From the NCBI GenBank assembly GCA_964586775.1, contig CAZPJD010000003.1, forward strand, positions 1-16,655: a DNA stretch of 16,655 nt, given 5' to 3'. The notes beneath the pieces were generated by a model. The model ran no database searches, was not told the DNA's origin, and was given only the letters and a program-made list of their open reading frames with translations. The DNA comes from JADLEX01 sp964586775. Lineage in GTDB: Bacteria > Lernaellota > Lernaellaia > JACKCT01. Below, piece after piece: positions 14,011 to 16,655 of the stretch. The position numbers and the translations under genes were made by a program. Each line of letters opens with the position of its first letter. Within the stretch, counting starts at the first letter, position 1.

Positions 14011-15531
14011 TTGCCGTCACCATCCGACATTGACACCCGACGCGCCGGTCGGCTCTTTGGGCTCGAGTCCGTCCTGTTGGCGGCGTACGCACTCGCCACC
14101 GCCGCGTTCTTGCACGTGTACGACGGCCTGAATCCCGCGCCGATTTGGCGGTGGTTCTGGTTGGGATACGCCGCCGCGTGCTCCGTCCGGTGGTTCCTGG
14201 TCACGCATCTTTGGGCGCGTTTCGGCCGCATGACCCGCGCGCTCCTGACGGCGGCGTTTATCGTCGTCACCCTCGCGGCGACGCTGCACGGCCTCTGGCA
14301 TGTCTTTCCTGGTTACTTCATCACGCTCGCGATCTCGTGGGAGCTCGTCGCCGGCTGGACCGCGTTACAAATCGCGCTGCTCATCGTCGTGCTGGTTGCG
14401 GTCCGTCCAATGCGGCGAGCGTGGGCGAATCTGCGAATCGCGCTGGTCGTGCTCGCGTTCGTCGATACCGCCATCTGGCCTATCACCATGGCGACGCTGT
14501 GGCGCGAGCCCGACGAGGCGGTTTGCGCCGCGTGCGCCCGGCCCGGCGAGGTCGAGCGGATGTCACCCCCGACCACGCCGCGCGATCTGTCGTATCCTTT
14601 CGCGATTTTGCCGATTCCCGAACGAAACATCGTCGCCGCGTCGTTCAAGATGGCGGGCAATCTGTTGCTGCGCCCGTGGAATCGGCCCGACGCCAATCGG
14701 GTGTATCTGTTCGACGTATCCGACCCGGATGCCGTGCGGACGAAGTCGATCGCGATGGACGCAGACATGCTGCCGCAGAACATGGCCTACGTGAAAAGCA
14801 CGGACGAGTTGCTCGTCGCGCACACGGGATCGGGCAAGCACGCGGTCGAGGCGATCCGGCTTCGCGATTTCGACGGCGCCTACCGGTCACGGCGCGTGCC
14901 GCTCGACTACGAGCCGCACAGTCTGGTGGTGGACCCCGACGAGCAGTGGTTCTCGGTCGTCGGCATGGACGCCGTGGGCCGTCTCGCCCTGTGGGGGCTG
15001 CGCGACTTCACGCGTTTTGGCGAGCGCGATGTGCGCGTCGGCGCGGCCAACATCGTCGGTGTGTGGCAGTCGACCGGTTCGGCCCGTTCGTATTGGGCGG
15101 GCATTCCTTTTCGATACGTCGAATACGACCTCTCGACAGGAAGCGTCCGCACGGTCGGCGTGCCGTTTTCGCTGGGATATCTGGAGGCCGACCAGCGACG
15201 GCTCTACGCGACGGACGTGGCCTTTCGCGGGCTGTACCTCGTCGACCTCGAATCGTTCACCGTGGAGCGGCGCGTGGCGCTGCCGTTCACGCCGAGGGCG
15301 CTCGCCCTGATGCCGGGGACGGATTTGATCGCGCTCGGAGATTGGATGACCGGTGACGTGTGGTTTTACCGTCTCTCGACGTGGAAACCGGTCGGCGAGC
15401 CGATCCACGTCGGCCCATATCTGCGCGCGCTCGCGTGGGACGCCCCGCGCGGCGAGTTGTGGGCGGGATCGAAGTGCGGGGTCTTCCGCATTCGGGCGGA
15501 TCGGATTCGTTCGATCTCCGAATCGCCCTGA
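14011..15531 (+). CDS. membrane-anchored beta-propeller-like protein
   Basis: A 506-residue protein that I do not recognise as a named family. Residues about 17-163 contain five or six hydrophobic segments (17-35, 46-66, 76-94, 97-133, 142-163). The rest, from about 195 to 500, is a soluble region with repeating strand patterns of the kind found in beta-propellers: VYLFDVSDPDAVRT, ELLVAHTGSGKHAVEAI, HSLVVDPDEQWFSVV, LYATDVAFRGLYLVDLESFTVE, LIALGDWMTGDVWFYRL and ELWAGSKCGVFRI. A CAAC pair (C172, C175) sits just after the membrane block. This suggests a periplasmic or outside-facing propeller tethered to the inner membrane. The start is TTG at 14011 with GGAG eight bases upstream; I saw no better upstream start. 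It is divergent from the ligase operon. Confidence 0.7.
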   Translation: MPSPSDIDTRRAGRLFGLESVLLAAYALATAAFLHVYDGLNPAPIWRWFWLGYAAACSVRWFLVTHLWARFGRMTRALLTAAFIVVTLAATLHGLWHVFPGYFITLAISWELVAGWTALQIALLIVVLVAVRPMRRAWANLRIALVVLAFVDTAIWPITMATLWREPDEAVCAACARPGEVERMSPPTTPRDLSYPFAILPIPERNIVAASFKMAGNLLLRPWNRPDANRVYLFDVSDPDAVRTKSIAMDADMLPQNMAYVKSTDELLVAHTGSGKHAVEAIRLRDFDGAYRSRRVPLDYEPHSLVVDPDEQWFSVVGMDAVGRLALWGLRDFTRFGERDVRVGAANIVGVWQSTGSARSYWAGIPFRYVEYDLSTGSVRTVGVPFSLGYLEADQRRLYATDVAFRGLYLVDLESFTVERRVALPFTPRALALMPGTDLIALGDWMTGDVWFYRLSTWKPVGEPIHVGPYLRALAWDAPRGELWAGSKCGVFRIRADRIRSISESP

Positions 15532-16047
15532 ATTCTTCCGGCACCATCATCGAGCCCGAATCGGCACGGGATTGGGCTGGAGTTGCCTGCCCTGCCCTCG
15601 CCTCTCCGGCGGACGCGCGTGTCCGCACCAGGCGGTGCGGGAAGTCGAAGTGATTCCTTTGCTCTTCGCCGCAAGGGCTTCGTCCGCAGCGCGACGTTTT
15701 CCCATTCGATCCGGGCCGTTCCAGAACGATCAGCCCAAGATCCTTCGGGTCATTGCCGCGCCCGCCATGATCCTGGTCGCGTCGACCCGAATCCGGCAAG
15801 ACGCCGTCCAAGCCGTCGGCCCCAAAGAGCAACGGACCGGTTGCCCGGTCCGTTCGTTCCGCCCCTCCCCAAGGGCTTTGCGTTGCTGGTTTTTCCCTTT
15901 TCCGGCCACGCACAGGAAGCTTAGCAAACGCGCCGCCGCCGGTCAACCCACGGCCGCCGGAAAAACCCAATTATTTCAATGACTTAGGCTCAACTACCGG
16001 TTGTGTGAAGGGGCCTCGGCAACTACCAGATATGGACGGATTCCCCG
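15532..16047. other. 516 bp gene-free, hairpin-rich convergent intergenic region
   Basis: The region lies between two convergent genes. The open frames that cross it (for example the minus frame 15287-15970) have low-complexity composition, overlap the neighbouring gene and show no recognisable motif, so I treat it as noncoding. It contains several inverted repeats: GCGGAC/GTCCGC (15609-15626), CCGCACC/GGTGCGG (15623-15640) and AACGGACCGG/CCGGTCCGTT (15831-15854). There is an AT-rich patch near 15961-15985 and two copies of CAACTACC (15991-15998 and 16020-16027). I do not recognise tmRNA, RNase P, 6S or SRP RNA here. Confidence 0.55.
15828..15900 (+). terminator. candidate terminator structure of the beta-propeller gene
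   Basis: A perfect ten-bp stem, AACGGACCGG (15831-15840) with CCGGTCCGTT (15845-15854), has the four-base loop TTGC. An alternative outer stem, AGCAACG (15828-15834) with CGTTGCT (15881-15887), is followed directly by GGTTTTTCCCTTTT (15888 onward), which could serve as the T-tract for plus-strand transcription. The two foldings share bases. The distance of about 300 bases from the stop codon at 15531 is long, so the structure may instead belong to an unrecognised RNA. Confidence 0.3.
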
Positions 16048-16554
16048 TCAGTCGCCCACGAGGATGCGAAACTGCGTCGTGACCACGGCACTCGTGTCGT
16101 TGCAGACGTCGGTCGCATAGACATCGAGTGAGTGCCATCCCTCGCCGAGCGTCTCGACGGGAAGCTCGAACTCGATCGTGTCTCCGTCCTCGGAGGTGGA
16201 GCAGCCGTCGAGATTGCGCAGCGCGCTCGCGCTCTCCTGCCACGAGACTTCGTCGATCGAGAAATAAAGGATCCCGTCCTCGAGGTTGCACTCCTCGTCG
16301 GAGTACTCGAGCTGCACGATCGCCCGCTCGCCCTGTTTGATGGACGGCGGCGAAGCGATGGGAACCTCGCTGCCGGGCTCGCCGAGCAGGAAGAAGGCGT
16401 TCCCCAGTCGCGGGTTCGTGTTTTGATAGCAGACGTCCTCGACCACGTCGCGCACCTGCGAGCTGCTGTCGCAGGCGACGAGCGGCGCCGCGGTCAGCGC
16501 GGCGAGCGCGACGGCGAGGACACCAAGAGCGATGACGTAAAACCGTTTGTTCAT
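16048..16554 (-). CDS. small cysteine-containing lipoprotein of unknown function
   Basis: A 168-residue protein. MNKRFYVIALGVLAVALAALTAAPLVAC is a signal peptide with lipobox LVAC (C28); aspartate follows at +2, the residue that in enterobacteria favours inner-membrane retention. The mature part carries C42, C89, C118 and C151 and strand patterns such as RAIVQLEYSDEECNLEDGILYFSIDE and GWHSLDVYATDVCNDTSAVVTTQFRIL, the look of an Ig-like beta-sandwich with possible disulfides. No family recognised. The ATG at 16554 lacks a clear Shine-Dalgarno. It is preceded by a good candidate promoter and convergent with the beta-propeller gene. Confidence 0.75.
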   Translation of the reverse strand: MNKRFYVIALGVLAVALAALTAAPLVACDSSSQVRDVVEDVCYQNTNPRLGNAFFLLGEPGSEVPIASPPSIKQGERAIVQLEYSDEECNLEDGILYFSIDEVSWQESASALRNLDGCSTSEDGDTIEFELPVETLGEGWHSLDVYATDVCNDTSAVVTTQFRILVGD

Positions 16555-16587
16555 CGGGATTTTCGCCAGTTCACGAGGGCGAAGTCG

Positions 16588-16615
16588 ATCTTAGTGTCGG
16601 ACCGCCCGATGTCAA
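16588..16615 (-). promoter_or_regulatory. candidate sigma70-type promoter for the small lipoprotein gene
   Basis: On the minus strand an exact TTGACA (16615-16610) is followed after 16 bases by TAAGAT (16593-16588, four of six matches to TATAAT). Transcription would start near 16581, about 27 bases before the ATG at 16554. This is the best promoter match I saw in the window. Confidence 0.5.
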
Positions 16616-16655
16616 GAACGGCTCGCGCATTTGTCACCCTCACGTCGCGGCGCCG

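Noticed and set aside
15287..15970. 227-codon minus-strand frame across the gene-free region
   Set aside because: It overlaps the propeller gene antisense, has biased composition without a recognisable domain, and has no good start signal.
15991..16027. Two copies of CAACTACC as a possible CRISPR remnant or attachment site
   Set aside because: Only two eight-base copies, no regular spacers, no cas or integrase genes.

Overview
This is a 16.7 kb, high-GC (roughly 65 % by eye) bacterial chromosome segment. Codon positions are strongly GC-biased, genes are tightly packed, and coupled starts (ATGA, TGATG) are frequent. Two predicted lipoproteins, a LemA/TPM envelope operon and a cobalamin-type radical SAM repertoire suggest a Gram-negative, uncultured, probably environmental bacterium. 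A deltaproteobacterial or related lineage would fit, but no rRNA or marker gene is present to prove it. I saw no tRNA, rRNA, transposase, integrase or CRISPR array.

Region 1 (1-8778) is a radical-SAM island arranged around a 155 bp divergent intergenic stretch. On the minus strand a complete B12-binding radical SAM enzyme (502-2043) is ATGA-coupled to a second B12-domain protein that runs off the left edge (1-505). On the plus strand a polytopic GT-C-like membrane protein (2199-4445) leads a tight run of three radical SAM proteins: a SPASM-type enzyme (4469-5647), an apparent SRPBCC/radical SAM fusion whose radical SAM half carries the signatures of the archaeal tetraether-synthase (Tes/GDGT-MAS) family (5650-7347), and another B12-type enzyme (7354-8778). 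Four CxxxCxxC clusters are visible and a fifth is likely just outside the window. No precursor peptide was found. The combination of Tes-like and B12 radical SAM enzymes with a membrane glycosyltransferase-like protein makes modification of a hydrophobic or lipid substrate the most attractive hypothesis, but it remains an inference.

Region 2 (8788-10764, minus strand) is an envelope operon: lemA-like lipoprotein, a secreted YgcG-type TPM protein with a Gly-rich tail, and a second TPM-like membrane protein. Region 3 (10864-13894, minus strand) is a three-gene, doubly ATGA-coupled operon: a PaaK-like adenylate-forming ligase, a GT2 glycosyltransferase with a degenerate DxD motif, and a WecD-like GNAT acyltransferase. 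It looks like a small biosynthetic unit that activates an acyl acid, transfers a sugar and acylates.

Region 4 (14011-16655) holds a membrane-anchored beta-propeller protein on the plus strand, divergent from the ligase operon across a near-palindrome that overlaps a candidate promoter. A 516 bp hairpin-rich gene-free stretch follows, then a small cysteine-containing lipoprotein on the minus strand with a good sigma70-like promoter at the right edge.
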